Assembly: GCA_020248945.1 (NCBI GenBank)
Contig: JADCGQ010000023.1
Location: 25,237 to 89,236 of the forward strand
Length of the DNA: 64,000 nucleotides
DNA from: Rubrivivax sp.
GTDB lineage: Bacteria > Pseudomonadota > Gammaproteobacteria > Burkholderiales > Burkholderiaceae_C
Reading direction: 5' to 3'
Shown here: positions 18,121 through 26,874 of the stretch, one piece after another
Layout of the letters: each line of letters begins with the position of its first letter
Position numbering within the stretch: the stretch's first letter is position 1
The notes under the pieces: model-generated
The model's input: only the letters and a program-made list of their open reading frames with translations
What the model was told of the DNA's origin: nothing
Database searches by the model: none
Made by a program: the position numbers and the translations under genes

Positions 18121-18633
18121 ATGTCGTCGATCGTCGTCATGGGTGTGGCCGGTTGCGGCAAGTCCAGCCTCGGGGCCGTGCTGGCCGACACCGAGGCCTT
18201 GCCGCTGATCGAGGGCGACGACTTCCACAGCGCCGCCAACCGCCGCAAGATGGCCGAGGGCACGCCGCTGACCGACGCCGACCGCGACGGCTGGCTCGAC
18301 ACGCTGGCCGCCGAGCTGGCACGCCACCCGGCCGGCGCGGTGCTCACCTGCTCGGCGCTGAAGCGCCGCTACCGCGACCGGCTGCGCTCGGCCGTGCCGG
18401 GCCTGGGCTTCGTGTACCTGGCCATCACGCCGGACGAGGCCGCGCTGCGCGTGGCCGCCCGCGCCGGCACGCACTTCTTCCACCGCTCGCTGGTGGCCAG
18501 CCAATTCGAGGCGCTCGAGCCCCCGCTGGACGAACCCCGCGTGCTGCGGCTGGACGCGACGCTGCCCACCGCACTGCTGCAGATCCAGGTGGCCGTGTGG
18601 CTGCACGGTCAGCCGACGAAGGCCCGCCGATGA
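18121..18633 (+). CDS. gntK: Gluconokinase
   Basis: A 170-residue kinase phosphorylating D-gluconate to 6-phosphogluconate with ATP. The P-loop MGVAGCGKSS is at residues 7-16, followed by IEGDDFHSAANRRKM and TPLTDADRDGWL, all characteristic of GntK. CSALKRRYRD is the substrate-side helix. The ATG at 18121 is required because the first beta strand (SSIVV) directly precedes the P-loop. Its stop overlaps the start of the TRAP small permease gene. Confidence 0.95.
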   Translation: MSSIVVMGVAGCGKSSLGAVLADTEALPLIEGDDFHSAANRRKMAEGTPLTDADRDGWLDTLAAELARHPAGAVLTCSALKRRYRDRLRSAVPGLGFVYLAITPDEAALRVAARAGTHFFHRSLVASQFEALEPPLDEPRVLRLDATLPTALLQIQVAVWLHGQPTKARR

Positions 18634-19112
18634 AATCGCTGCGCCGCACCCTGCACGCCGCCATGGCCGCCTGCCTGGCGCTGATGGCGCTGCTGGTGTT
18701 CGTGAACGTCGTGCTGCGCTACGGCTTCGGCAGCGGCATCGCCGCCAGCGAGGAGCTCTCGCGGCTGCTCTTCGTGTGGATGGTGTTCATCGGCGCCACC
18801 GCCGCCTACCCGGCCGGCGAGCACATGGCGTTCACGAGCCTGGCCGCGCGGCTGCGCCAACGCCCCGCCGCGCTGGCGGTGTGGACGGCGCTGATCCGCC
18901 TGCTGGTGCTGCTGGCCGCCGCGATGGTCGCCTGGGGCGCATGGCAGCAGGTGCAGGTGGGCCTGGGCAGCCGCTCGGTGGTGCTGGGCTACCCGACCGC
19001 GCTGCTGCCGCTGCCGGCGCTGCTGTGCAGCGCCACCATCGCCGTGGCTGCGCTGGTCGAACTCGTGACGCGGCGGCCGCTGGCCCTGGGCCCCGCGCTG
19101 GACGCCGAGTGA
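18630..19112 (+). CDS. TRAP transporter small permease (DctQ type)
   Basis: A 160-residue inner-membrane protein with four hydrophobic helices (around residues 12-30, 48-65, 88-108, 125-148) and the DctQ-type motif NVVLRYGFGSGIAASEELSRLLFVW. The ATG overlaps the gntK stop (ATGA). It forms the membrane complex with the next gene's product for sodium- or proton-driven uptake of a carboxylate, here probably a sugar acid because gluconokinase is co-encoded. Confidence 0.92.
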   Translation: MKSLRRTLHAAMAACLALMALLVFVNVVLRYGFGSGIAASEELSRLLFVWMVFIGATAAYPAGEHMAFTSLAARLRQRPAALAVWTALIRLLVLLAAAMVAWGAWQQVQVGLGSRSVVLGYPTALLPLPALLCSATIAVAALVELVTRRPLALGPALDAE

Positions 19113-19125
19113 ACAGGACCCCGTC

Positions 19126-20418
19126 ATGAGCCCGGAAACACAAGCCCTGTGGGTGTTCATCGTCGGCATGCTGGTGCTCATCGCCACCGGCATGAACATG
19201 GCGCTGGCGCTCGTGCTCACCGGCGCCGGCATGGCCTGGGTGCTGGGCTTCTTCGACACCCAGCTGCTGGCGCAGAACCTGGTGGCCGGCGTCGACAGCT
19301 TCCCGCTGCTGGCCGTGCCGTTCTTCGTGCTCGCCGGCGAGCTGATGAACGCCGGCGGCATCAGCCGCCGCATCATCGAGATGGCGCAGGCCTGGGTCGG
19401 CCACATCAAGGGCGGGCTGGGCTACGTCGCCATCGGCGCCGCGGTGCTGATGGCCAGCATGAGTGGCAGCGCGCTGGCCGACACCGCGGCCCTGGCCACC
19501 ATCCTGATGCCGATGATGCGCCAGCAGGGCTACCCGATCGGCACCTCGGGCGGGCTCATCGCGGCCGGCGGCATCATCGCGCCGATCATCCCGCCGTCGA
19601 TGCCGTTCGTGATCTACGGCGTCACCACCAACACCTCGATCTCGGCGCTGTTCCTCTCGGGCATCGTGCCCGGGCTGATGATGGGCGCGGCGCTCGTCGT
19701 CACCTGGCGGCTCATGCTGCGCGGCATGGCGCTGCCGGCCGGCGAGCCGCTGCCGATGCGCCAGCGGCTGCGCGCCACCGCACGCGCCGGCTGGGCGCTG
19801 CTGATGCCGGTCATCATCATCGGCGGCATGAAGACGGGCGTGTTCACGCCCACCGAGGCCGCCGTGGTGGCCGCTTTCTACGCGCTGGTGGTGGCCTTCC
19901 TCGTGCACCGCGAGATGCGTGTGGCCGAGCTCGGCCCGGTGCTCGTGAACGCCGCGCGCACCACCGCCGTGGTGATGTTCCTGTGCGCCGGCGCGCAGGT
20001 GGCCAGCTACATGATCACGCTGGCCGATCTGCCCGGCACGCTGGGCGGCTGGCTCGGCCCGCTGATCGACAACCCCAGGCTGCTGATGGTGGTGATGATG
20101 CTGGTGCTGGTGCTCGTGGGCACGGCGCTGGACCTCACGCCGACCATCCTGATCTTCGCGCCGGTGCTGCTGCCCATCGCCGTGAAGGCCGGCATCGACC
20201 CCGTCTACTTCGGCCTGATGTTCGTGCTCAACGGCGCCATCGGGCTGATCACGCCGCCGGTGGGCACCGTGCTCAACGTCGTGGCCGGCGTCGGCCGCAT
20301 GTCGCTGATGCAGGTGATCCGCGGCGTGAACCCTTTCCTGGCCGCCTACCTCGTCGTGCTCGCGCTGCTGGTGGCCTTCCCGCAGCTCGTCACGGTGCCC
20401 GTGGCCTGGATGCGCTGA
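19126..20418 (+). CDS. TRAP transporter large permease (DctM type)
   Basis: A 430-residue protein with about 12 membrane segments. The family marks are MSGSALADTAALATI and the paired PPSMPFVIYG and TPPVGTVLNV re-entrant regions that form the transport core. It is preceded by AGGACC 7-13 bases upstream of the ATG. It is the catalytic subunit working with the DctQ and DctP proteins encoded on either side. Confidence 0.95.
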   Translation: MSPETQALWVFIVGMLVLIATGMNMALALVLTGAGMAWVLGFFDTQLLAQNLVAGVDSFPLLAVPFFVLAGELMNAGGISRRIIEMAQAWVGHIKGGLGYVAIGAAVLMASMSGSALADTAALATILMPMMRQQGYPIGTSGGLIAAGGIIAPIIPPSMPFVIYGVTTNTSISALFLSGIVPGLMMGAALVVTWRLMLRGMALPAGEPLPMRQRLRATARAGWALLMPVIIIGGMKTGVFTPTEAAVVAAFYALVVAFLVHREMRVAELGPVLVNAARTTAVVMFLCAGAQVASYMITLADLPGTLGGWLGPLIDNPRLLMVVMMLVLVLVGTALDLTPTILIFAPVLLPIAVKAGIDPVYFGLMFVLNGAIGLITPPVGTVLNVVAGVGRMSLMQVIRGVNPFLAAYLVVLALLVAFPQLVTVPVAWMR

Positions 20419-20481
20419 GCCCGGAACCCGTTCGCGCCTCTCTCTTTCCGCCCCAAAACCCAACGTCAACCGGAGACCCCC

Positions 20482-21498
20482 ATGACGATCTTCCGCCGCA
20501 CCTTCATCGCCAGCGCACTCGCCAGCGCGCTGCTGGCCGCGCCCTTCGCGGCACTGGCCCAGGACATCAAGCCGCGCCTCATCCGCTTCGGCTATGGCCT
20601 CGTGGAGAACAGCAACCAGGGCCGCGCGGTGAAGTTCTTCGCCGACCACGTGGAAAAGGCCTCGGGCGGCAAGATGCGCGTGCGCGCCATCGGCGCCGCC
20701 GCGCTGGGCCCCGACACGCAGATGCAGCAGGCGCTGATCGGTGGCGCGCAGGAGATGATGGTCGGCTCCACGGCCACGCTCGTGGGCATCACCAAGGAAA
20801 TGGCGCTGTGGGACACGCCCTTCCTCTTCAACAACGCCCGCGAGGCCGACGCGGTGCTCGACGGCCCCGTCGGCCAGAAGGTGATGGACCGCCTGCAGGC
20901 CGGCGGCCTGGTGGGCCTGGTGTACTGGGAGAACGGCTTCCGCAACCTCACCAACAGCAAGCGCGCGGTGCAAAAGCTCGAAGACCTGGACGGCATCAAG
21001 CTGCGCGTGATGCAGAACAACGTCTACCTCGAGAGCTTCAAGACGCTGGGCGCCAACGCCGTGCCGATGCCCTTCTCCGAGCTGTTCGGCGCGCTCGAGA
21101 CGAAAACCGTCGACGGTCAGGAGAACCCCTACAACACCATCCTGTCGAGCAAGTTCTTCGAGGTGCAGAAGTACCTCAGCATCACCAACCACGTCTACAG
21201 CCCGTGGATCGTGACGGTCAGCAAGAAGTGGTGGGACCAGCTCTCCAAGGACGAGCAGAACGTGCTGATGGACGCCGCCCGCGCCAGCCGCGACTTCGAG
21301 CGCAAGGACACGCGCGAAGAAGCCGGCCGGGCCCTGGCCGAGCTCAGGGCCAAGGGCATGCAGATCAACGAGCTGCCGGCCAGCGAGTCGGCCCGCATGC
21401 GCAGCAAGCTCTCGGCCGTGAACGCCGGCATCGCGGCCAACGTCGGCCAGGAGCTCTGGAACGAGACGCAGGCCGCGCTGGCGGCGCTGCGCAAGTAA
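20482..21498 (+). CDS. TRAP transporter substrate-binding protein (DctP type)
   Basis: A 338-residue periplasmic protein with an N-terminal signal peptide (cleavage near ALAQ). The DctP family is recognised by GALETKTVDGQENPYN and by KLRVMQNNVYLES, which includes the conserved Arg that pairs with the substrate carboxylate. CGGAGA lies just upstream of the ATG. The 63-base gap after dctM may allow separate, higher expression of the binding protein. Confidence 0.93.
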   Translation: MTIFRRTFIASALASALLAAPFAALAQDIKPRLIRFGYGLVENSNQGRAVKFFADHVEKASGGKMRVRAIGAAALGPDTQMQQALIGGAQEMMVGSTATLVGITKEMALWDTPFLFNNAREADAVLDGPVGQKVMDRLQAGGLVGLVYWENGFRNLTNSKRAVQKLEDLDGIKLRVMQNNVYLESFKTLGANAVPMPFSELFGALETKTVDGQENPYNTILSSKFFEVQKYLSITNHVYSPWIVTVSKKWWDQLSKDEQNVLMDAARASRDFERKDTREEAGRALAELRAKGMQINELPASESARMRSKLSAVNAGIAANVGQELWNETQAALAALRK

Positions 21499-21533
21499 CC
21501 CCGGCCCGGCCGGCTGCCGACGCGCGAAGAGCC

Positions 21534-22265
21534 CTAGGCAGCCCGGCCGTGCCGCGTGCGCACGAACAGGTACTCGTGTTTGGTGCGGCCCACCCACGCG
21601 ACCTCGAAGCCCAGTTCCTGCAGCATGCGGATCGCGTCGCGCGTCTGCCGGGGGTGCAGGCCGGGCAGGAAGTGGTGGAACTCCACGAGCAGCTGCGACA
21701 CCGGCTCCAGCCAGCCAGCCCGGGCCGCCTGCGTCAGCACCTCGTACTCGGCGCCCTCGATGTCGAGCTTGAGCACGTCGACCACCGGCGTGGCGGCATG
21801 CGCCAGTGCGCTCGACAAGGTCAGCCAAGGCACGGTGAAGCGGTCCGACGAGTCCTCTTCGTACGCCGCAAACGCCGAGGCGCTGACCTGGTCGGCCACC
21901 GAGGCCGGCGGCGCCACCATCTCCATGTGGCCGTCGTTGGCTGCCAGCGCGTAGGCGTGGCTGTTGAAGCGCGGCGACGGCACCCGCTGCGCCAGGTACT
22001 TCAGCGAGCGCGGCGTCGGATCGAAGCCGACGACGCGGCAACCGAAGCGGGCAATGACCTCGTCCTCGAAGGAGACGTCGTCACCCAGGCCGAACGAGGC
22101 GATGACGGTCGACTCGCTCATGCGCGTGGCATCGATGGCCCAGCGGCCGTACCTGGAGCCGAACTCCAGGATGCCGGGCCGCCGGCGCTTGACCCACAGG
22201 AACGGCTCGTGGCCCACGAGGGCCTTGAAGAGGGTGCCTCGGCGCAGGGCGCGGTAGACATTCAT
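21534..22265 (-). CDS. FkbM family methyltransferase
   Basis: A 243-residue SAM-dependent methyltransferase. It has LEFGSRYGRWAIDATR as a modified SAM motif I region, VVGFDPTPRSLKYL (acidic residue contacting the SAM ribose) and DVLKLDIEGAEYEVL, the family signature. The C-terminus FEVAWVGRTKHEYLF is also typical. The ATG at 22265 overlaps the stop of the M20 gene upstream in its transcript. The family often methylates glycans or natural products; the substrate is unknown. Confidence 0.85.
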   Translation of the reverse strand: MNVYRALRRGTLFKALVGHEPFLWVKRRRPGILEFGSRYGRWAIDATRMSESTVIASFGLGDDVSFEDEVIARFGCRVVGFDPTPRSLKYLAQRVPSPRFNSHAYALAANDGHMEMVAPPASVADQVSASAFAAYEEDSSDRFTVPWLTLSSALAHAATPVVDVLKLDIEGAEYEVLTQAARAGWLEPVSQLLVEFHHFLPGLHPRQTRDAIRMLQELGFEVAWVGRTKHEYLFVRTRHGRAA

Positions 22266-23557
22266 CGCCCGGCCTGCGCCGAGCTGCCGAGCCAGTCGCA
22301 GGCCAGGTGCGCCAGCAGCCGCACACCGGGCAGCAGCGCGCGCTCGTCGACGCGGAACAGCGGCGAGTGGTTCGGCGGCGCCGTGCGCGCGTCGATCTCG
22401 GGCGCCGTGACGCCCAGGAAGACGAACAGCCCCGGCACCTCGCGCTGGAAGAACGAGAAGTCCTCCGAGCCGGTGACCTTGTCGATGTGCTCCAGCTGCG
22501 CGCCACCCACGCGCTGCAGCGTCGGCAGCATGGCGGCGGTGAGCGCGGGGTCGTTCACCGTCACCGGGTAGTTCTTCTGCACGCACACCTGGCAGCCGGC
22601 CTTGTTGCCCCGCGCGATGGCTTCGGCCAGCGTCGTCACGCGCTCGCGGATGTCGTCGCGCATGCCTTCGTCGAAGGTGCGGATGGTGCCGCGCATCTCG
22701 ACCTGGTCGGGGATGATGTTCTCGCGCACGCCGCCCTTGATGATGCCCACCGTCACGACCGCCGGCTCGCGCGTGATCTCCTGCGTGCGGCTGACGATGG
22801 TCTGCAGCCCGAGCACGATCTGCGCCGACGTGACGATGGGGTCCACGCCCAGCCAGGGCGCAGCGCCGTGGGTCTGGCGGCCCTGCACCTCGATGCGGAA
22901 GTAGTCGGAGCTGGCCATCGTCGGCCCGCTGCGCCAGCCGATGCGGCCCGCCTGCTGCCGGCTCGTGACGTGCAGGCCGAAGATGGCGCAGGGGCGTGGG
23001 TTCTCGAGCGCGCCTTCGGCCACCATCATCTTGGCGCCGCCTTCCTCGCCGGGCGGGGGCATCTCCTCGGCCGGCTGGAAGATGAACTTCACGCTGCCGG
23101 CGATGTGCTCGCGCAGGCCGGCCAGCAGGCTGGCCACGCCCATGAGGATGGCAACGTGGCAGTCGTGGCCGCAGGCGTGCATCACGCCCACTTCCTCGCC
23201 GTTCCACTGCGTGCGCACCTGGCTGCGGAAGGGCAGCTCGTTGAACTCGGTGACGGGCAGGCCGTCCATGTCGGCGCGCAGCGCCACCACCGGGCCGGGC
23301 TGGCCGCCCTTGAGCAGGCCCACGACGCCGGTGTGGGCCACGCCCGTGCGCACCTCGTCGAAGCCGAGTGAGCGCAGGTGCTCGGCCACGATGCCGGCGG
23401 TGCGGAACTCGCGGTTGCCGAGCTCGGGGTGCTGGTGCAGGTCGCGCCGCCAGGCGATGACGGCGGCTTCGAGCGCGGGGGCCTGTTCGTCGATGAGGGC
23501 GGCCAGGGCGCTGGCAGAGACAGTGGCGGGGGTCAGCGGTTCGGCAGGCTTGTTCAT
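22262..23557 (-). CDS. M20 family amidohydrolase (hippurate-hydrolase like)
   Basis: A 431-residue metallopeptidase that removes N-acyl groups from amino acids. Metal ligands are visible in [27 protein letters not shown] and TGSEDFSFF, and the dimerisation domain has [24 protein letters not shown] near the N-terminus is the usual IAA-amino acid hydrolase/hippuricase opening. The start overlaps the mnmA stop (ATGA), so it is translationally coupled to mnmA, though the functions are probably unrelated. Confidence 0.9.
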   Translation of the reverse strand: MNKPAEPLTPATVSASALAALIDEQAPALEAAVIAWRRDLHQHPELGNREFRTAGIVAEHLRSLGFDEVRTGVAHTGVVGLLKGGQPGPVVALRADMDGLPVTEFNELPFRSQVRTQWNGEEVGVMHACGHDCHVAILMGVASLLAGLREHIAGSVKFIFQPAEEMPPPGEEGGAKMMVAEGALENPRPCAIFGLHVTSRQQAGRIGWRSGPTMASSDYFRIEVQGRQTHGAAPWLGVDPIVTSAQIVLGLQTIVSRTQEITREPAVVTVGIIKGGVRENIIPDQVEMRGTIRTFDEGMRDDIRERVTTLAEAIARGNKAGCQVCVQKNYPVTVNDPALTAAMLPTLQRVGGAQLEHIDKVTGSEDFSFFQREVPGLFVFLGVTAPEIDARTAPPNHSPLFRVDERALLPGVRLLAHLACDWLGSSAQAGR

Positions 23558-24726
23558 CGGGCGGGCGTGGCGTGGCGACGGGATCGCCCCATCGTACGCA
23601 GCGCCCGCGCCGATACCACCGGGGGAATCTCGCAGGCCGCGATGAAGCCACCCCCCAGGCAGACCTCGCCGTCGTACAGCACGGCACTCTGGCCGGCCGT
23701 GACGGCCCACTGCGGCGCCTCGAACTCCAGGCGGAAGCCCGCGGCCGTGGGCGCGAACGTGCACGCGGCATCGGCCTGGCGGTAGCGCGTCTTGGCGCCG
23801 AGGCCGGCGCCCGGCGCGGGCGGCGTGCCGGCCACCCAGCTGCAGTCGTCGGCCTCGAGCCAGGGGCTCAGCAGCCACGGGTGGTCGTGCCCTTGCACCA
23901 CATGCAGCGTGTTCGCCGCCAGGTCCTTGTGCGCCACGTACCAGGGCTGGTGCTCGCCGGCGGCATCGTGCCCGGCCACGCCGCCGATGCCCAGGCCCTG
24001 GCGCTGACCGCGCGTATAGAAACTCAGGCCGACGTGGCGGCCGACCTCGTGGCCCTGCGCGTCGAGCATCGGGCCGGGCGCGCGGCTGAGGTAGCGATCC
24101 AGGAACTCGCGGAAGGGCCGTTCGCCGATGAAGCAGATGCCGGTGCTGTCCTTCTTCTTCGCGTTCGGCAGGCCGATCTCGGCGGCGATGCGCCGCACCT
24201 CGGTCTTGTGCAGCTCGCCCACCGGGAACAGCGTCTTGGCCAGCTGCGCCTGGTTCAGGCGGTGTAGGAAGTAGCTCTGGTCCTTGGCCGGGTCCAGGCC
24301 CTTCAGCAGCTCGAAGCGGCCGTTGGCGGATTCGCGGACGCGCGCGTAGTGGCCGGTGGCCATCTTTTCCGCACCCAGCCGCAGCGCGTGGTCGAGGAAG
24401 GCCTTGAACTTGATCTCGGCGTTGCACAGCACGTCGGGGTTCGGCGTGCGCCCGGCCTGGTGCTCGCGCAGGAACTCGGCGAAGACGCGGTCCCTGTACT
24501 CGGCAGCGAAGTTGACGTGCTCGATCTCGATGCCGATGACGTCGGCCACCGCCGCCGCGTCGACGAAGTCGACGTTGCTGCTGCAGTAGGCCGTGTCGTC
24601 GTCGTCTTCCCAGTTCTTCATGAAGATGCCGACGACATCGAAGCCCTGCTGCTTGAGCAGCCAGGCGCTGACGGCGCTGTCGACGCCGCCGCTCAGGCCC
24701 ACCACCACACGCTGCTTCGCCGCCAT
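23554..24726 (-). CDS. mnmA: tRNA-specific 2-thiouridylase
   Basis: A 390-residue enzyme inserting sulfur at U34 of tRNA-Glu, -Gln and -Lys. The PP-loop [11 protein letters not shown] is at residues 10-20. The catalytic cysteines are Cys101 ([12 protein letters not shown]) and Cys198 ([10 protein letters not shown]), matching E. coli Cys102 and Cys199. The length is typical. A GATAAT box 7 bases upstream of the ATG suggests a leaderless transcript. The two downstream genes are overlapped in an operon. Confidence 0.96.
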   Translation of the reverse strand: MAAKQRVVVGLSGGVDSAVSAWLLKQQGFDVVGIFMKNWEDDDDTAYCSSNVDFVDAAAVADVIGIEIEHVNFAAEYRDRVFAEFLREHQAGRTPNPDVLCNAEIKFKAFLDHALRLGAEKMATGHYARVRESANGRFELLKGLDPAKDQSYFLHRLNQAQLAKTLFPVGELHKTEVRRIAAEIGLPNAKKKDSTGICFIGERPFREFLDRYLSRAPGPMLDAQGHEVGRHVGLSFYTRGQRQGLGIGGVAGHDAAGEHQPWYVAHKDLAANTLHVVQGHDHPWLLSPWLEADDCSWVAGTPPAPGAGLGAKTRYRQADAACTFAPTAAGFRLEFEAPQWAVTAGQSAVLYDGEVCLGGGFIAACEIPPVVSARALRTMGRSRRHATPAR

Positions 24727-24733
24727 GGCACGG

Positions 24734-24739
24734 ATTATC
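24734..24739 (-). promoter_or_regulatory. -10 box for mnmA (GATAAT), probable leaderless start
   Basis: On the minus strand GATAAT matches 5 of 6 consensus positions and ends 7 bases before the mnmA ATG, so the first transcribed base would be at or next to the start codon. No ribosome-binding sequence is seen. The -35 region overlaps the direct-repeat box at 24750-24766. Confidence 0.45.
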
Positions 24740-24749
24740 CCGGGCCGCC

Positions 24750-24766
24750 CTTAAGCCGGCGCCAAG
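24750..24766 (+). promoter_or_regulatory. Probable response-regulator box (CTTAAG-N5-GCCAAG)
   Basis: A direct-repeat-like site with 11-base period in front of the response-regulator gene; it ends 36 bases before its ATG. A near copy occurs before the TonB receptor gene (26843-26859), sharing CTTAAGCC-N4-CCAAG. This layout is that of PmrA/QseB-type regulators, whose known PmrA box is CTTAAG-N5-CTTAAG. It would place the bound regulator beside the -35 region. Confidence 0.55.
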
Positions 24767-24801
24767 ACAAGGCGCCGCCGCCCGCGCTAGCCTCCGCGCC
24801 C

Positions 24802-25473
24802 ATGCAGCTGCTCCTGGTGGAAGACGACCTCGACCTAGGCCGCTCGCTCACCGAGTCGCTGCGCGGCGCCGGCTTCGAGGTCGAGTGGGTGCGGCGCGCC
24901 GCCGACGCCGAGCGCTTCGTGCAGCGCGGCGGGCAGGACGCCATCGTGCTCGACCTCTCGCTGCCCGACGGCCACGGCCTGGACCTGCTGCGCCGCTGGC
25001 GCGCCGCCGCGCTGCAGGTGCCGCTCGTCATCATCACCGCCAGCACGGCGCTGGGCGACCGGCTGCAGGGCCTGGACGAAGGCGCCGACGACTTCCTCGT
25101 CAAACCCTTTGTGGTGCAGGAGCTGGTGTCGCGGCTGCACGCGGTGGCGCGGCGCAGCGCGCGCCAGGCTGCGGGCGAGTGGCGCTTCGGCGCGCTGGTC
25201 ATCGTGCCGCAGCGGCGCGAATGCCGGCTGGCCGATGAGCCGCTGGCGCTAACGCCGCGCGAGTTCGACATCCTGCTCACGCTGGCGCGCGCGGCCGGCG
25301 ACGTGGTGCCCAAGCACCGCCTCGCGCAGGCGCTGCAGCCGCTGGGCGACGCGGTGGACTTCGCGGCGCTCGAGGTGCATGTGCACCACCTGCGCCGCAA
25401 GATCGGCGGCTCGCGCATCCGCACCGTGCGCGGCGTGGGCTACGCGCTGGCCGACGACGAGGCCCCGGCGTGA
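24802..25473 (+). CDS. OmpR-family response regulator (QseB/PmrA-like)
   Basis: A 223-residue DNA-binding regulator. Receiver domain residues 1-115: acidic pocket EDD (7-9), phosphoacceptor Asp51 (IVLDLSLPDG) and Lys in DFLVKPF. The winged-helix DNA-binding domain follows (LTPREFDILLTLA; VHHLRRKIGGSRIRTVRGVGYAL). The ATG is 8 bases after a TAGCCT -10-like element, so it may be leaderless. Its stop overlaps the kinase start. It probably activates its own gene and the receptor gene through the shared box. Confidence 0.93.
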   Translation: MQLLLVEDDLDLGRSLTESLRGAGFEVEWVRRAADAERFVQRGGQDAIVLDLSLPDGHGLDLLRRWRAAALQVPLVIITASTALGDRLQGLDEGADDFLVKPFVVQELVSRLHAVARRSARQAAGEWRFGALVIVPQRRECRLADEPLALTPREFDILLTLARAAGDVVPKHRLAQALQPLGDAVDFAALEVHVHHLRRKIGGSRIRTVRGVGYALADDEAPA

Positions 25474-26837
25474 CGACGGCGCCGCGCCTGCCCACGCTGC
25501 TCGGGCGCATCACGGCTGTGCTGGTGGGCTCCTTCGCCATCGTCTTCGTCGTGCTCTTCGCCTGGGCCGCCTGGGGCCTGCTGGCACGCGACAGCGGCGA
25601 GCTCGACCGCAGCCTGCTGCTGTCGGCGCGCAGCGTGGCCGGCGCGCTCGACGCCATCGGCGACGAAGCCCGCGCCGGCAGCACCGCGCTGGCCCTGCTG
25701 CGCGAGCTGCAGCAGCGCGACCTCTCCGGCGAGCCGCCGCTGCACCTGGCGATCACGCGCACCGACGGCAGCCTCGTGCTGCACAGCGGCGTCGAGCCCG
25801 ACGCGGCCGTGCTGGGCGTGGCCGACGGCGTGCACTCGCCGCCGGGCTCGCGCTGGCGCGTCTACGCCGCCAGCGGCCGCCACTGGCGCGTGCTGCTCAT
25901 CGACGACGACACCGTGCGCCGTCGCTGGCTGGCCGCGACCATCGCCGCCGACCTGGCGTTGAACATCGCGATGGCGATCCCGTTCGTGCTGCTGCCGCTG
26001 TGGGGCGCGGCGCGGCTGTCGCTGCAGCCGCTGCGCCGGCTGTCGGCCGCGGTGGCGGCGCGCCAGCCGCTGGACACCACGCCGCTGCCCACCGGCGCGC
26101 GCCGCTGGCGCGAGCTGGCGCCGCTCGAAGACGCGCTGAACCGCCTGTTCGAGCGAACCGCCCACGGCGTGGCGCGCGAGAAGGCCTTCGTGCACGACGC
26201 GGCCCACGAGCTGCGCACGCCGCTGGCGGTGATTTCCGCGCAGGCCCACCTGCTGGCCACCAGCGAGGGCGCGGCGCGCACCGAGGCGGCGGCGCGGCTG
26301 CAGTCGGCGGTGGAGCGCGCCTCGCACCTGTCGCAGCAGCTGCTGCAGCTGGCGCAGGCCGACGGCGCCGTGCGCGCGCCGCCGCAGCCGCTGGACCTGA
26401 TGGACCTGGTGCGCGACGCGATGGCGCTGCAGGCCGCGCGCGCCGAGGCCGAGCACACCGAGCTCTCGCTGGAGGGCCCGGACCAGCTGCCGATGCGTTC
26501 GGACGCGCGCACATTGCGCGCCATCGTCGACAACCTGCTCGACAACGCGCTGCGCCACGGCGGCGCCGGCGGTGCCGTGCGCGTGCGCGTGGCCGCCGAC
26601 GAACACCAGCTGACGCTGGAGGTGGTGGACAGCGGGCCGGGCATCGCCGCTGCCGATGCCGAACAGGTGTTCGAGCGCTTCTGGCGCGGCAACGCCTCCG
26701 ACGGCCGCGGCACCGGCCTCGGCCTGGCCATCGTTCGCGAAGCCGCGCGCTCGCTGGGCGGCGAGGTGGCCCTGCAGCGGCCGGGCCCGGGCGCCGGTTT
26801 CGTCGTCACGCTGCCAAGGCCGGCACCAAGAGGCTGA
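25470..26837 (+). CDS. Sensor histidine kinase (QseC/PmrB-like)
   Basis: A 455-residue membrane kinase pairing with the preceding regulator. Two membrane segments (about residues 10-32 and 155-180) enclose a periplasmic sensor domain of ~120 residues. The H-box has His246 (HDAAHELRTPL), the N-box DNLLDNALRHG, and the G-boxes DSGPGIA and GTGLGLAI. ATG-type overlap of 4 bases with the regulator gene. The stimulus is unknown; the nearby TonB receptor hints at a metal or siderophore-linked signal. Confidence 0.93.
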   Translation: MTTAPRLPTLLGRITAVLVGSFAIVFVVLFAWAAWGLLARDSGELDRSLLLSARSVAGALDAIGDEARAGSTALALLRELQQRDLSGEPPLHLAITRTDGSLVLHSGVEPDAAVLGVADGVHSPPGSRWRVYAASGRHWRVLLIDDDTVRRRWLAATIAADLALNIAMAIPFVLLPLWGAARLSLQPLRRLSAAVAARQPLDTTPLPTGARRWRELAPLEDALNRLFERTAHGVAREKAFVHDAAHELRTPLAVISAQAHLLATSEGAARTEAAARLQSAVERASHLSQQLLQLAQADGAVRAPPQPLDLMDLVRDAMALQAARAEAEHTELSLEGPDQLPMRSDARTLRAIVDNLLDNALRHGGAGGAVRVRVAADEHQLTLEVVDSGPGIAAADAEQVFERFWRGNASDGRGTGLGLAIVREAARSLGGEVALQRPGPGAGFVVTLPRPAPRG

Positions 26838-26842
26838 TCGCA

Positions 26843-26859
26843 CTTAAGCCACGCCCAAG
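26843..26859 (+). promoter_or_regulatory. Second response-regulator box (CTTAAG-N5-CCCAAG)
   Basis: Matches the box at 24750-24766 and lies 6 bases after the kinase stop, just upstream of the receptor start. The second half-site CCCAAG agrees with CTTAAG at 4 of 6 positions with the same 11-base period. This implies the two-component system controls the receptor directly. Confidence 0.55.
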
Positions 26860-26874
26860 GTGGCCGCGGCGACG

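Noticed and set aside
18832..22041. Very long minus-strand open frame (over 1000 codons) opposite the TRAP genes, and a similar plus-strand frame through 19149-22571
   Set aside because: They are by-products of high GC on the codon pattern of dctQ-dctM-dctP and the FkbM gene; the translations are Arg/His/Gln-rich with no family motifs.
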